From Marinobacter nauticus (GTDB lineage: Bacteria > Pseudomonadota > Gammaproteobacteria > Pseudomonadales > Oleiphilaceae): a DNA stretch of 64,000 bases. Below are positions 1 through 8,938 of the stretch, in pieces; position 1 is the first letter of the stretch; every line of letters begins with the position of its first letter. A program made the translations under genes and the position numbers. The stretch lies in the NCBI RefSeq assembly GCF_003634635.1, contig NZ_RBJB01000004.1:248001-312000 (forward strand). The letters are read 5' to 3'. The notes under the pieces are model-generated. The model saw only the letters and a list, made by a program, of their open reading frames with translations, had not been told where the DNA came from and did not search any database.

Positions 1-1691
1 AGGTGGGCTACATGTCCCAGGCCTTCTCGCTCTATGGCGAACTCACCGTGCGCCAGAATCTGGATCTGCATGCCCGGCTGTTTCACCTGCCGGACACCAG
101 AATCCCGGAGCGTATTTCGGTGCTGGTTCGGGAGTTCGGTCTTGAAGATGTACTGGACCAGCGAGCAGGCGCCCTGCCACTTGGGGTTCGCCAGCGGCTG
201 TCCCTGGCCGTGGCTGTGGTGCACGAGCCCGAATTGCTGATCCTGGATGAACCTACCTCAGGCGTCGACCCGGGGGCCCGCAACCGGTTCTGGCAATTGT
301 TGATGCGCCTGTCGCGGGAAGATGGCGTGACCATTTTTATCTCCACTCATTTCATGAACGAGGGTGAGCGCTGCGACCGGATTTCGCTCATGCACGCGGG
401 CGAAGTATTGGCTTGCGATACGCCCGATCGACTGGTTGAAGCCTCTGGCACCGACAGCCTGGAAGGCGCGTTCATGAAAACCCTGGAAGCGGTGGATAAA
501 GAGCCGGAGACCGGCGCCGACCAACTGGCTCTGGAGCCCGCCAGTCATGGTGACCGGCCGATCGTGTTCAGTCCCCGGCGCTTGCTGGCTTACGCCACCC
601 GGGAAGCGAGGGAACTGTTGCGGGATCCCATTCGAATGGCCTTCGCCTTTATCGGTTCCGCGTTGTTGATGCTGATCCTGGGTTACGGCATTACCCTGGA
701 TGTAGAAGACCTGTCGTTCGCCGTGCTGGATCGGGACCAGACACCCCAGAGCCGGGATTACATCGCGGCGGTGTCCGGCTCCCGATATTTCCTGCAACAA
801 CCGGAGTTGCAGAATATCCAGGAGCTGGAACAACGCATGCGCTCCGGCGAGCTAAGCCTGGCTATTGAGATTCCGCCGGGCTTCGGCAAAGACCTGAAAC
901 GGGGGCGACCGACTGAAATGGCGGTTTGGGTGGATGGTGCCATGCCTTTCCGGGGCGAGACCATCCTGGGTTACGTTGAAGGCATGCACATCAGTTACCT
1001 GACGGAGCTGGCCCAGCGCACTCTGGGCGTGGTACCCACACTGACACTGGTCACGCTGGAGGACCGGTATCGCTACAACCAGGACTTCCGGAGCCTGGAT
1101 GCGATGGTGCCAGCGGTTATCCCCATTCTGCTGATCTTTATTCCGGCCATTCTGATGGCCCTGGGCATCGTCCGGGAAAAGGAACTGGGCTCCATCACCA
1201 ACCTGTACGTCACTCCGGTCACCCGGGTGGAGTTCTTGCTGGGCAAACAGCTGCCCTACATCGCGTTCAGTATGATCAGCTACGTGAGCCTGGTCTTGCT
1301 GGCGGTGTACGTGTTTGATGTCGAGATCAAAGGCAGCCTGCTGACGCTCACCTTCGGCGCCCTGCTCTTTGTGACCGCCACCACGGCCCTGGGTCAGGTG
1401 ATGTCGACCTTTGCCTCGACCCAGATTGCCGCCCTGGCGGCCACTGCGATTCTCACCATCCTGCCGACCGTGCAGTTCTCCGGCCTGACCGAACCGGTGT
1501 CGTCCCTGAGCGGTGCCGGCGCGTTGATCGGTCCGGTCTGGCCGGCGACCTGGTTCCTGCAGATCAGCCGTGGCGTGTTCACCAAAGGCCTGTCGCTGGC
1601 AGATATGCAGGGCGCGTTCCTGGCCCTGGCGGCGTTCGTTCCGGTGCTGACCGTAATGGCGGTGGCGCTGCTCAGAAAACAGGGGCGCTGA
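1..1691 (+). CDS. rbbA: RbbA-type ABC transporter ATPase/permease fusion (3' part)
   Basis: The reading frame enters from the left edge, so the first nucleotide-binding domain and the Walker A of the second are outside the window; the GTG at base 3 is probably internal. About 562 residues are visible. They start at the Q-loop (GYMSQAF). A degenerate signature (LPLGVRQRLSLA) follows near residues 58-69, then Walker B LLILDEPTSGVD (78-89) and the H-loop histidine near 116. From about residue 205 an ABC-2 type permease follows, with one early membrane helix, a large extracytoplasmic loop and a C-terminal helix cluster. This order matches the RbbA (YhiH) family, which is about 900 residues long and is named for ribosome-associated ATPase activity but is built like an exporter. 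The permease gene 1 bp downstream supports an exporter role. Substrate unknown. Confidence 0.85.
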   Translation, partial: VGYMSQAFSLYGELTVRQNLDLHARLFHLPDTRIPERISVLVREFGLEDVLDQRAGALPLGVRQRLSLAVAVVHEPELLILDEPTSGVDPGARNRFWQLLMRLSREDGVTIFISTHFMNEGERCDRISLMHAGEVLACDTPDRLVEASGTDSLEGAFMKTLEAVDKEPETGADQLALEPASHGDRPIVFSPRRLLAYATREARELLRDPIRMAFAFIGSALLMLILGYGITLDVEDLSFAVLDRDQTPQSRDYIAAVSGSRYFLQQPELQNIQELEQRMRSGELSLAIEIPPGFGKDLKRGRPTEMAVWVDGAMPFRGETILGYVEGMHISYLTELAQRTLGVVPTLTLVTLEDRYRYNQDFRSLDAMVPAVIPILLIFIPAILMALGIVREKELGSITNLYVTPVTRVEFLLGKQLPYIAFSMISYVSLVLLAVYVFDVEIKGSLLTLTFGALLFVTATTALGQVMSTFASTQIAALAATAILTILPTVQFSGLTEPVSSLSGAGALIGPVWPATWFLQISRGVFTKGLSLADMQGAFLALAAFVPVLTVMAVALLRKQGR

Positions 1692-1692
1692 C

Positions 1693-2814
1693 ATGAATTC
1701 CTTACGCAACATCTGGCACCTGGGTATCAAGGAACTGCGCAGTCTGTGGCAGGACAAGGCATTGATGGTGTTTGTGCTGGTGGCGTTTACGGTGATGATC
1801 TACACCGCAGGTTCCGCTGGCTCCATGGAGCTTCACAACGCACCGATCGCCGTGGTGGACGAAGATCAGACGGTGTTGTCTGGCCGCATCATCAATTCGC
1901 TCCAGCAGCCATGGTTCCTGACGCCGGATCTGGTGGCCTACGGTGACATTGACGACTTGCTGGACAAGGGCAGCCATACCTTTGCCCTGGTGATCCCCGA
2001 AAGCTTTGAGCGGGATGTCCGGCAGGGCAACCCGGTAGCGTTGCAGCTGAACATCGACGCCACCCGCATGAGCCAGGCCTTTATAGGCACCAATTACATT
2101 CAGCGCTTTGCGATGGCGGAAGTGGCGGAGTTCCTGCAACCGGGTAGCTCTGCCAGCACCGGGCTACCGATCGAGCTGGTCACCCGGGTGAGTTACAACC
2201 CCAACCTGGACGGAACCTGGTTTGGCGGTGTCATGGAGCTGATAACCCAGGTGACCCTGATCAGCATCATTCTTACCGGGGCGGCACTGATCCGGGAGCG
2301 GGAGCACGGCACGGTGGAGCATCTGATGGTGATGCCGTTGCGGCCTTTTGAAATCATGGCGTCCAAGGTGTGGGCCAATGGTCTGGTGGTGTTACTGGCA
2401 GCGGCGCTGTCGGTAACGCTGGTGATCCAGGGTTGGCTACAGGTGCCGGTGGCAGGGTCGGTGTTGCTGTTTCTGCTCGGCGCCCTGATTCACCTGTTTT
2501 CCACCACCGCGATCGGCATTCTGATCGGCACCGTGGCCCGAACCATGCCCCAGTTTGGCCTGCTGCTGATTCTCACCATCCTGCCTTTGCAGCTGCTGTC
2601 GGGCGGTATCACGCCCCGGGAAAGCATGCCCCAGCTGGTGCAGGATCTGATGCTGGCGGCGCCCACCACCCACTTTGTCAGCATGGCCCAGGCGATTCTG
2701 TACCGGGGTGCGGGGCTGGAGGTGGTGTGGCCACAGATGCTGGCTCTGATGGCCATTGGCGGGGTGTTCTTCACGGCGGCGTTGTTGCTCTTCCGTCGCC
2801 ATCTCTCGGTGTAA
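1693..2814 (+). CDS. yhhJ: YhhJ-type ABC-2 permease
   Basis: A 373-residue inner-membrane permease of the ABC-2 (DrrB/YhhJ) type. One membrane helix lies near the N-terminus (about 22-42), then an extracytoplasmic domain of about 130 residues, then five hydrophobic helices in the last 200 residues. It starts one base after the stop of the RbbA-type gene, so the two are almost certainly co-translated and form one exporter, as in the yhiI-rbbA-yhhJ arrangement of enterobacteria. The membrane-fusion partner (YhiI-like) would be upstream, outside the window. Substrate unknown. Confidence 0.85.
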   Translation: MNSLRNIWHLGIKELRSLWQDKALMVFVLVAFTVMIYTAGSAGSMELHNAPIAVVDEDQTVLSGRIINSLQQPWFLTPDLVAYGDIDDLLDKGSHTFALVIPESFERDVRQGNPVALQLNIDATRMSQAFIGTNYIQRFAMAEVAEFLQPGSSASTGLPIELVTRVSYNPNLDGTWFGGVMELITQVTLISIILTGAALIREREHGTVEHLMVMPLRPFEIMASKVWANGLVVLLAAALSVTLVIQGWLQVPVAGSVLLFLLGALIHLFSTTAIGILIGTVARTMPQFGLLLILTILPLQLLSGGITPRESMPQLVQDLMLAAPTTHFVSMAQAILYRGAGLEVVWPQMLALMAIGGVFFTAALLLFRRHLSV

Positions 2815-2822
2815 GTCAGTAA

Positions 2823-2847
2823 GCCACCACCCAACCGGGGTGGTGGC
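2823..2847. terminator. Hairpin between convergent genes
   Basis: A perfect 10-bp stem (GCCACCACCC with GGGTGGTGGC) and a 5-nt loop lie between the stop of the permease gene and the stop of the convergent VOC gene. No long T-run follows on either strand, so it is a weak or factor-assisted bidirectional terminator, or mainly a stabilising 3' structure. Confidence 0.55.
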
Positions 2848-2856
2848 GGTCGACGC

Positions 2857-3228
2857 TTAGCCGAATTCGAAGAACGCCAGCTTGTTGCCATCCGGGTCGC
2901 GCACATAGGCGCCGTAGAACATGTCCGGAATGCGCTGCCCCGGTTCGCCATCGCAGGTGGCGCCCAGTTCAATGGCCTTGTGGTAAAACTTATCCACGGC
3001 TTCTTTGGAGCCCGCCGGAATGGCCACCATGTTGCCGTTGCCGGGATGGTTGGGTTCACCGTTGAACGGGGTGCAGACGGCCAGCATGGGGGCTCCCATG
3101 CTTTTGCCAATAAACGCAATTCGCTCCATGTCCATCAGCACCTTGGCGCCCAGATCTGCCAGCAACTCCGTGTAGAACTGCTTGGCCCGGCCCATATCGC
3201 TGACTCCGAGTGTGACGTATCCGATCAT
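2857..3228 (-). CDS. VOC (glyoxalase/bleomycin-resistance) family protein
   Basis: A 123-residue single-module vicinal-oxygen-chelate protein. It opens with a beta strand and helix typical of the fold (GYVTLGVSDMGRAKQFYTEL) and ends with the usual DPDGNKLAFFE motif, where the last Glu is a common metal ligand. The first-strand His of glyoxalase I is absent (VTLGV), so glyoxalase activity is not supported. A CAAGGAG ribosome binding site lies just upstream of the ATG. It stands alone, convergent to the ABC genes. Many such proteins are uncharacterised, and no specific substrate can be inferred. Confidence 0.75.
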   Translation of the reverse strand: MIGYVTLGVSDMGRAKQFYTELLADLGAKVLMDMERIAFIGKSMGAPMLAVCTPFNGEPNHPGNGNMVAIPAGSKEAVDKFYHKAIELGATCDGEPGQRIPDMFYGAYVRDPDGNKLAFFEFG

Positions 3229-3357
3229 ATTCGACTCCTTGGTTGGTTAGCGCTGGGTATACGAGCGCCAGGGTGTTTTAGAGCTTAACACCTGTTTGAC
3301 GATCTTTGCCTGTGGCTTTGCTATGGTTGGTTCACGACTGTTCTTTGGGAGTTTGTC

Positions 3358-3879
3358 ATGAAGACTGGATTGGCTGTAATCGCGTTACTGTTTCTGATGA
3401 CGGGCTGCACCGGTGTGCCCAAGGGCATTGAACCAGTGACCGGTTTTGACCAGCAGCGCTACCTGGGCACCTGGTACGAGATCGCCCGGTTGGATCACTC
3501 GTTCGAAGAGGGCCTGAGCCAGGTTACCGCCGAATACAGTCTAAACAATGACGGCAGTATCAAAGTGGTCAACCGGGGCTACAACGCCGAAGCCGGTGAA
3601 TGGAAAGAAGCCGAAGGCCGTGCGGTATTTGTGGGCGACAGCAATGTAGGCCACCTGAAAGTATCGTTCTTTGGACCTTTCTATGCGTCCTACGTGGTGT
3701 TCGAGCTGGATGACCAATACACCACCGCGTATATCACCGGGTATGACCGGGATTACCTGTGGCTGATGTCGCGCACGCCGGAGGTGAGCGATGAGGTGCT
3801 GGAGGCGTTCAGAGCACGGGCTGAAGCTAAGGGTTTTGAGCTGGAAGAATTAATACTTGTCGAACACGGGGAAGACTAG
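3358..3879 (+). CDS. blc: Outer-membrane lipocalin lipoprotein Blc
   Basis: A 173-residue lipoprotein. The signal peptide ends in lipobox LMTGC with the lipidated Cys at 17. Residue +2 is Thr, so no Lol-avoidance Asp is present and outer-membrane sorting is expected. The lipocalin signature GTWYEIARLDHSFE begins near residue 37, and the C-terminal YLWLMSRTPEVSDE segment is typical of bacterial Blc. The family binds fatty acids or lysophospholipids and is linked to membrane stress. A GGGAG ribosome binding site is in place. It is monocistronic, with the tRNA gene beyond it on the other strand. Confidence 0.9.
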   Translation: MKTGLAVIALLFLMTGCTGVPKGIEPVTGFDQQRYLGTWYEIARLDHSFEEGLSQVTAEYSLNNDGSIKVVNRGYNAEAGEWKEAEGRAVFVGDSNVGHLKVSFFGPFYASYVVFELDDQYTTAYITGYDRDYLWLMSRTPEVSDEVLEAFRARAEAKGFELEELILVEHGED

Positions 3880-3894
3880 ACAAAAGCGGGAAAG

Positions 3895-3971
<77 letters not shown>

Positions 3972-4194
3972 ATCAACGGCCGGTATTATACGCATTGGCG
4001 GCGGTTTTGCTACCCCTTCCCCGGGCTGGAATTCAAAAATTCTGTCGTGGATTGTCCGGATCGGTGGCAAGCAGAAGCCTCGCCCTGGCAGTGGTAAACG
4101 CGGTTGAATGGGCGTATAACAGCGGCGTGGATGCCGCCTTGCCTTGTAAGGCGTTGCGACTGGCCTGTGTCCGGACATCGGAGCCCCCTGCCCT

Positions 4195-5640
4195 GTGAAC
4201 ATTATCCCCATTGTTCAGATCCTCGGTTTTCTGCTCATCCTGCTCAGTTTCCTCATGACCCTTCCGGTTAACCTGCTGGTATTCGGTGATACGCCGGATT
4301 GGCTGGCGTTCGTGAAATCCTCGGTGGTCTGTTTCAGCATTGGTGCCGCGGCTCTGGCTTTGGCGGGGCGGCAGAAACACGCGCTACGCCAGCAGCAGAT
4401 GTTCATGCTGACGGTGTCGGCGTGGGTTGTGATTCCGCTGTTCTCCAGTTTGCCGCTGCTGCTGAGTGACATGAAGCTGAGCATGACCGATGCTTTCTTT
4501 GAGAGCATTTCCGGCGTGACCACCACCGGATCCACCGTGCTCACCGGCCTGGATCATCTGCCGGACGACATTCTGCTCTGGCGTTCGATCATGCAATGGA
4601 TGGGCGGTATCGGGATCATCGGTATGGCCGTTGCCATCCTGCCGTTTCTCCGGATTGGCGGTATGCGGCTGTTTGCCACCGAATCGTCCGAATGGAACGA
4701 GAAAGCGGTGCCCCGCACCAACCATCTGGCCCGCAGTCTGGTACTCATCTATCTGGGCTTGACGCTCGGTTGCGTGCTCACCTACTGGCTGCTGGGGATG
4801 AGTTTCTTTCAGGCACTGAATCACGCGTTGACCACGGTATCGACCGGCGGCTATTCCACTTCAGACAGCTCCATGGGGCAGTTTGATTCGCCGTCCATTC
4901 TCCTGGCGTCGACGGTATTCATGGCGATGGGCGCCATGCCGTTCTTTCTGTTTGTCCGGTTTATTCACGGGCAGCGCCAGCCCCTGATTCGGGATCAGCA
5001 GGTGCGTTTCTTCCTCCGGTTCCTGGTAATTGTCGCTGCGTTGCTGACCATTTACCGGGTTCTGAGGGAACCGGTAGATCCGTTTGAGACCTTTGTTTCA
5101 GCGCTGTTCAATGTTACGTCGGTGGTGACCACCACGGGCTATGCTTCTACCGACTATTCCTTGTGGGGCCCGTTTGCGGTGGTGGTGTTTCTGTTCATCA
5201 CCTTTGTCGGCGGCTGTTCCGGGTCCACGTCCGGTGGCATGAAAATCTTCCGGTTTCAGCTGTCCATGCTGTTGCTCAGGGAGCAGGTACGTCGTTTGCT
5301 GCACCCTCACGCGGTGTTTGCCCGCAACTACAACGGGCGGGTGATTGGTGACGATATCGTGGCCTCCAGTGTCGCCTTCTCTTTCATTTTTCTGGCGACG
5401 CTGGCGCTGGTGACGGCGATTCTGGGGGCGCTGGGGCTGGATCTGGTGACCAGTCTTTCCGGAGCCGCTACGGCTTTGACGAATGTCGGGCCAGGACTGG
5501 GCGATACCATCGGCCCGGCAGGCAATTTCCAGACGTTGCCGGATGCGGCCAAATGGGTTCTGATGGGCGCCATGATTCTGGGCCGGTTGGAGCTGTTGAG
5601 TGTGTTTGTGATGTTGTCGCCGGACTTCTGGCGCAGCTGA
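4195..5640 (+). CDS. trkH: TrkH potassium uptake channel subunit
   Basis: A 481-residue membrane protein of the usual TrkH length, starting at GTG with a GGAG about 11 nt upstream. It shows the four pore-loop repeats of the Trk/Ktr/HKT superfamily with their glycines: TTTGSTVLTG (about 103), TVSTGGYST (about 218), VVTTTGYAST (about 312) and TNVGPGLG (near the C-terminus). It imports K+ across the inner membrane together with the NAD-binding RCK subunit TrkA, which is encoded 3.3 kb away on the other strand (8939-10342). Confidence 0.95.
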   Translation: MNIIPIVQILGFLLILLSFLMTLPVNLLVFGDTPDWLAFVKSSVVCFSIGAAALALAGRQKHALRQQQMFMLTVSAWVVIPLFSSLPLLLSDMKLSMTDAFFESISGVTTTGSTVLTGLDHLPDDILLWRSIMQWMGGIGIIGMAVAILPFLRIGGMRLFATESSEWNEKAVPRTNHLARSLVLIYLGLTLGCVLTYWLLGMSFFQALNHALTTVSTGGYSTSDSSMGQFDSPSILLASTVFMAMGAMPFFLFVRFIHGQRQPLIRDQQVRFFLRFLVIVAALLTIYRVLREPVDPFETFVSALFNVTSVVTTTGYASTDYSLWGPFAVVVFLFITFVGGCSGSTSGGMKIFRFQLSMLLLREQVRRLLHPHAVFARNYNGRVIGDDIVASSVAFSFIFLATLALVTAILGALGLDLVTSLSGAATALTNVGPGLGDTIGPAGNFQTLPDAAKWVLMGAMILGRLELLSVFVMLSPDFWRS

Positions 5641-5658
5641 GTGGAAAAGCAGGACAGG

Positions 5659-5691
5659 CAGGCCGCTGGTTTATTGTGAACCAGCGGCCTG
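5659..5691. terminator. Bidirectional hairpin between trkH and glyS
   Basis: A perfect 13-bp stem (CAGGCCGCTGGTT with AACCAGCGGCCTG) and a 7-nt loop sit in the 57-bp gap between the converging 3' ends of trkH and glyS. T-rich runs are short, so Rho-independence is not certain, but position and stem strength fit a shared terminator. Confidence 0.65.
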
Positions 5692-5697
5692 TGTGCC

Positions 5698-7779
5698 TCA
5701 GCCTGCTGTGGGCAGCAGGGAGATGTCGGCAACCCGCAGGAACAGGTTGCGCAGGCGGTTCAACAGTGCCAGACGATTGTTGCGCACGGCTTCTTCGTCT
5801 GCCATCACCATCACTTCATCAAAGAAGGTGTCGACCGGCTCACGCAGGCTGGCCAGCGACGTCAGCGCACTGGCGTAGTCACCCTGCTCGAACATCGGCA
5901 GTACTTTCTGTGCCTGCTCTTCCACCTTCGCGGCCAGGGTCTTCTCGGCAGCGTCCTGCAACAGTGTGTTGTCTACGGTCTCGCCGATGCTGTCACCACC
6001 CTGTTTGGTGAGGATGTTGGAAACCCGCTTGTTGGCGCCTGCCAGAGCCTGGGCTTCCGGCAGCTGGCGGAAGGCTTCCACGGCTTTTACGCGGCGATCG
6101 AAATCCAGCGGGCGGGTTGGGCGGCGGGCGTGCACAGCCAGGTACACTTCGGCGCCGATGCCCTGCTCATCATAGTGGGCACGGAAACGCTCCAGCATGT
6201 AGTCCACCACGGTGCTGGCGGTGTTCTTCTCGGTCAGCACGGTAAAGTTCTGTTCGGCCCACTCGCACACCGTCTGCAGGTCCAGCGGCAGTTCACGTTC
6301 GATGATGATGCGCAGCACACCGAGAGAAGCACGACGCAGGGCGAACGGGTCCCGGGTACCGGACGGCGGCTGGTTGATGCCGAACAGGCCGACCAAGGAA
6401 TCGATGCGGTCGGCGATGGCCACGGCGCAGCCGGTCAGGGTGGTGGGCAGGTCGTCGCCGGCAAAGCGCGGCATGTACTGCTCGTTCAGGGCCTTGGCGA
6501 CATCGGCATGTTCGCCGTCGTTGGCGGCGTAGTACTGACCCATAATGCCCTGAAGGTCGGTGAACTCCAGCACCATTTCGGTGACCAGATCGGTCTTGGC
6601 CAGCATGGCAGCACGCTCGGCCAGGGCCGGGTCGCTGTTGATGGCTTCGGCAATCTTTTTGGCCAGGGCTGCTACCCGTACAGATTTGTCGTAGATGCTG
6701 CCCAGCTTGTCCTGGAACACGATGGGCTTGAGTGCCTCGATGCGGTCTTCCAGTCTGGTCTTGCGGTCGGTGTCGTAGAAGAAGGCGGCGTCGGACAGGC
6801 GCGGGCGAATCACTTTCTCGTTACCGGAAATCACCTGGGCCGGGTCTTTACTCTCCAGGTTGGCCACGGTGATAAACAGCGGCAGCATCTTCCCGCCGGC
6901 ATCCACCACGTGGAAGTACTTCTGATGTTCCTTCATGGAGGAAATCAGGGCTTCGGCCGGTACATCCAGGAAGCGCTCCTCGAAGCGCCCCATCAATGGT
7001 ACCGGCCATTCGTTCAGGGCAGTCACTTCGTCCAGCAGGTCTTCGTCGATTACGGCCTTGCCGCCGGCTTCTTTCTCCGCCAGCGCGGCCACGCCGGCGC
7101 GGATCTGCTCACGACGCTCGGCGAAGTCTGCCAGTACGTAGCCTTCCTGCTTGAGCACCACTTCGTAGTCGGCCGGGGTGGGCACAATCAGCTCTTTCGG
7201 GCAGTGGAACCGGTGGCCACGGGTCTTGTTGCCGGGCTTGAGGTTCATCACCGGTGCTTCAATCACCTTGTTGCCGTACAACAGAATCAGCCAGTGTACC
7301 GGGCGCACGAATTCGGTCTTCCAGGCACCCCAGCGCATGCGTTTGGGAATGGGCAGGGCGGCCAGGGATTTGTCCACCAGATCCGGCATCAGTTCTACGG
7401 TGGGCTTGCCCTTCTCAACGGTACGGTACACCAGCCAGGCACCCTTGTCGGTCTCCATGGTGTCGAGCTGATCCGGGGTAATCCCCAGGGAGGTGGCGAA
7501 GCCGGTCAACGCCCTGGTGGGGTTACCGGAATCATCAAACGCTGCTTTCACGGCCGGGCCGCGCTTCTCGACCGATTTGTCCGGCTGGGCATCGGCCAGG
7601 TCCCGGATACGTACCGCCAGACGACGGGGTGCTGCGAAGCTTTCCACCGCACCAAAGGCCACGCCGGCTTCTTCCAGGCCTTTGACAATGCCCTGGGTGA
7701 AAGCGTCAGAGAGGGGCTTGAGAGCTTTCGGAGGCAGCTCCTCGGTGCCCAGTTCGACCAGAAAATCCTGAGTTGCCAT
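5698..7779 (-). CDS. glyS: Glycyl-tRNA synthetase beta subunit
   Basis: A 693-residue beta subunit of the bacterial alpha2beta2 glycyl-tRNA synthetase, of normal length. The start MATQDFLVELGTEELPPKAL is the canonical N-terminus. The body holds the HD-type and body-tail domains, and a DALR-like anticodon-binding region is expected near the C-terminus (RRASLGVLRIIIE, then NRLALLNRLRNLFLRVADISLLP). It follows glyQ with a 2-bp gap in the same transcript. Required for charging tRNA-Gly. Confidence 0.97.
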   Translation of the reverse strand: MATQDFLVELGTEELPPKALKPLSDAFTQGIVKGLEEAGVAFGAVESFAAPRRLAVRIRDLADAQPDKSVEKRGPAVKAAFDDSGNPTRALTGFATSLGITPDQLDTMETDKGAWLVYRTVEKGKPTVELMPDLVDKSLAALPIPKRMRWGAWKTEFVRPVHWLILLYGNKVIEAPVMNLKPGNKTRGHRFHCPKELIVPTPADYEVVLKQEGYVLADFAERREQIRAGVAALAEKEAGGKAVIDEDLLDEVTALNEWPVPLMGRFEERFLDVPAEALISSMKEHQKYFHVVDAGGKMLPLFITVANLESKDPAQVISGNEKVIRPRLSDAAFFYDTDRKTRLEDRIEALKPIVFQDKLGSIYDKSVRVAALAKKIAEAINSDPALAERAAMLAKTDLVTEMVLEFTDLQGIMGQYYAANDGEHADVAKALNEQYMPRFAGDDLPTTLTGCAVAIADRIDSLVGLFGINQPPSGTRDPFALRRASLGVLRIIIERELPLDLQTVCEWAEQNFTVLTEKNTASTVVDYMLERFRAHYDEQGIGAEVYLAVHARRPTRPLDFDRRVKAVEAFRQLPEAQALAGANKRVSNILTKQGGDSIGETVDNTLLQDAAEKTLAAKVEEQAQKVLPMFEQGDYASALTSLASLREPVDTFFDEVMVMADEEAVRNNRLALLNRLRNLFLRVADISLLPTAG

Positions 7780-7781
7780 GA

Positions 7782-8804
7782 TTATGCGTTCCCCTGTTCC
7801 TGCGGTGCCTTGTTGGCTTTCTTGCCCTTTTTACTGGCCTTGGCGTCGGCGGCTTCAGCGGCGGCCAGCACTTCCTTGCGGAGGTGTTCCGGGGCCAGCG
7901 GGAAGCCCAGCTTGCGACGGCTCTCGAAGTAGGCCTGGGCCACGGAGCGAGCCAGGGTGCGTACACGCAGGATGAAACGCTGGCGCTCGGTCACGGAGAT
8001 GGCGTGACGGGCGTCCAGCAGGTTGAATGTGTGGGAGGCCTTGAGCACCTGCTCATAGGCCGGCAGTGGCAGACCTGCGTCGATCAGGCGGGCGCTTTCC
8101 CGCTCATAGACATCGAAGCTGTGGAACAGGAACTCGGTGTCGGCATGTTCGAAGTTGTAGGTGGACATTTCCACCTCTTGCTGATGGAACACGTCGCCGT
8201 AGGTAACCACGCCATCCGGGCCATTGGTCCAGACCAGGTCATACACGCTGTCCACACCCTGCAGGTACATGGCGATACGCTCAAGGCCGTAGGTCAGCTC
8301 GCCGGTGACCGGATAGCATTCCAGGCCACCTACCTGCTGGAAGTAAGTGAACTGGGTCACTTCCATACCGTTCAGCCAGATTTCCCAGCCCAGGCCCCAG
8401 GCGCCCAGGGTCGGCGATTCCCAGTTGTCTTCGACAAAGCGGATGTCGTGCACCAACGGGTCCAGGCCCAGGGCGCGCAGAGAATCCAGGTACAGCTCCT
8501 GAATGTTGTCCGGAGACGGCTTCAGAACCACCTGGAACTGGTAGTAGTGCTGCAGGCGGTTGGGGTTCTCGCCGTAACGGCCGTCGGTGGGGCGGCGGCT
8601 GGGCTGGACGTAGGCGGAGTTCCAGGTTTCCGGACCGATGGATCGCAGGAAGGTGGCCGGGTGGAAGGTACCGGCGCCCACTTCCATGTCCAGGGGCTGG
8701 AGAACCACGCAGCCGTGCTGCGCCCAGAAATTCTGCAATGCCAGGATCAGACCCTGGAAGGTCTTGATGTCCGGCGCGGAGTTGTTGGTTGCCTTGTCTG
8801 TCAC
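7782..8804 (-). CDS. glyQ: Glycyl-tRNA synthetase alpha subunit
   Basis: The catalytic class II subunit. Motifs such as [51 protein letters not shown] and [14 protein letters not shown] are near-invariant in GlyQ. The frame stays open to an ATG at 8876, but that ATG lies inside a TATAAT box and would not be transcribed. I therefore choose the GTG at 8804, giving 340 residues that begin just before the conserved core; E. coli GlyQ has 303. The C-terminus carries a Lys/Ala-rich tail (about [11 protein letters not shown]). Forms the synthetase with GlyS, encoded immediately downstream. Confidence 0.9.
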   Translation of the reverse strand: MTDKATNNSAPDIKTFQGLILALQNFWAQHGCVVLQPLDMEVGAGTFHPATFLRSIGPETWNSAYVQPSRRPTDGRYGENPNRLQHYYQFQVVLKPSPDNIQELYLDSLRALGLDPLVHDIRFVEDNWESPTLGAWGLGWEIWLNGMEVTQFTYFQQVGGLECYPVTGELTYGLERIAMYLQGVDSVYDLVWTNGPDGVVTYGDVFHQQEVEMSTYNFEHADTEFLFHSFDVYERESARLIDAGLPLPAYEQVLKASHTFNLLDARHAISVTERQRFILRVRTLARSVAQAYFESRRKLGFPLAPEHLRKEVLAAAEAADAKASKKGKKANKAPQEQGNA

Positions 8805-8874
8805 GACGTTTGCCTGCTGGTCAGTCTGTGTGTGGGCCCCGGTTCCGGGGCACTCCGAAAATTTGAAAACGCGC

Positions 8875-8880
8875 ATTATA
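8875..8880 (-). promoter_or_regulatory. glyQS promoter, -10 box
   Basis: On the minus strand a perfect TATAAT lies here, followed by the glyQ leader. No clear TTGACA is seen 16-19 bp upstream, where TTAGAA is the nearest. Transcription would begin about 7 nt downstream, giving a leader of about 60 nt before the GTG start. The box overlaps the ATG of the longest possible glyQ frame, which argues against that start. Confidence 0.6.
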
Positions 8881-8938
8881 CGCTGGCCGGCGCCGCATTT
8901 CTAAGTGCCAGCCAGGGTGTTGTTTTGCCTGAGATCAA

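Noticed and set aside
4166..4176. TGTCCGGACA near the trkH start as a further activator site
   Set aside because: It has only the GTCCGGAC octamer without the 16-bp spacing of the operator family; such an octamer can occur by chance in GC-rich DNA.
6130..7932. 600-codon open frame antisense to glyS
   Set aside because: The opposite strand encodes GlyS with unmistakable motifs. The antisense frame lacks family motifs and arises from the G/C bias at codon third positions.
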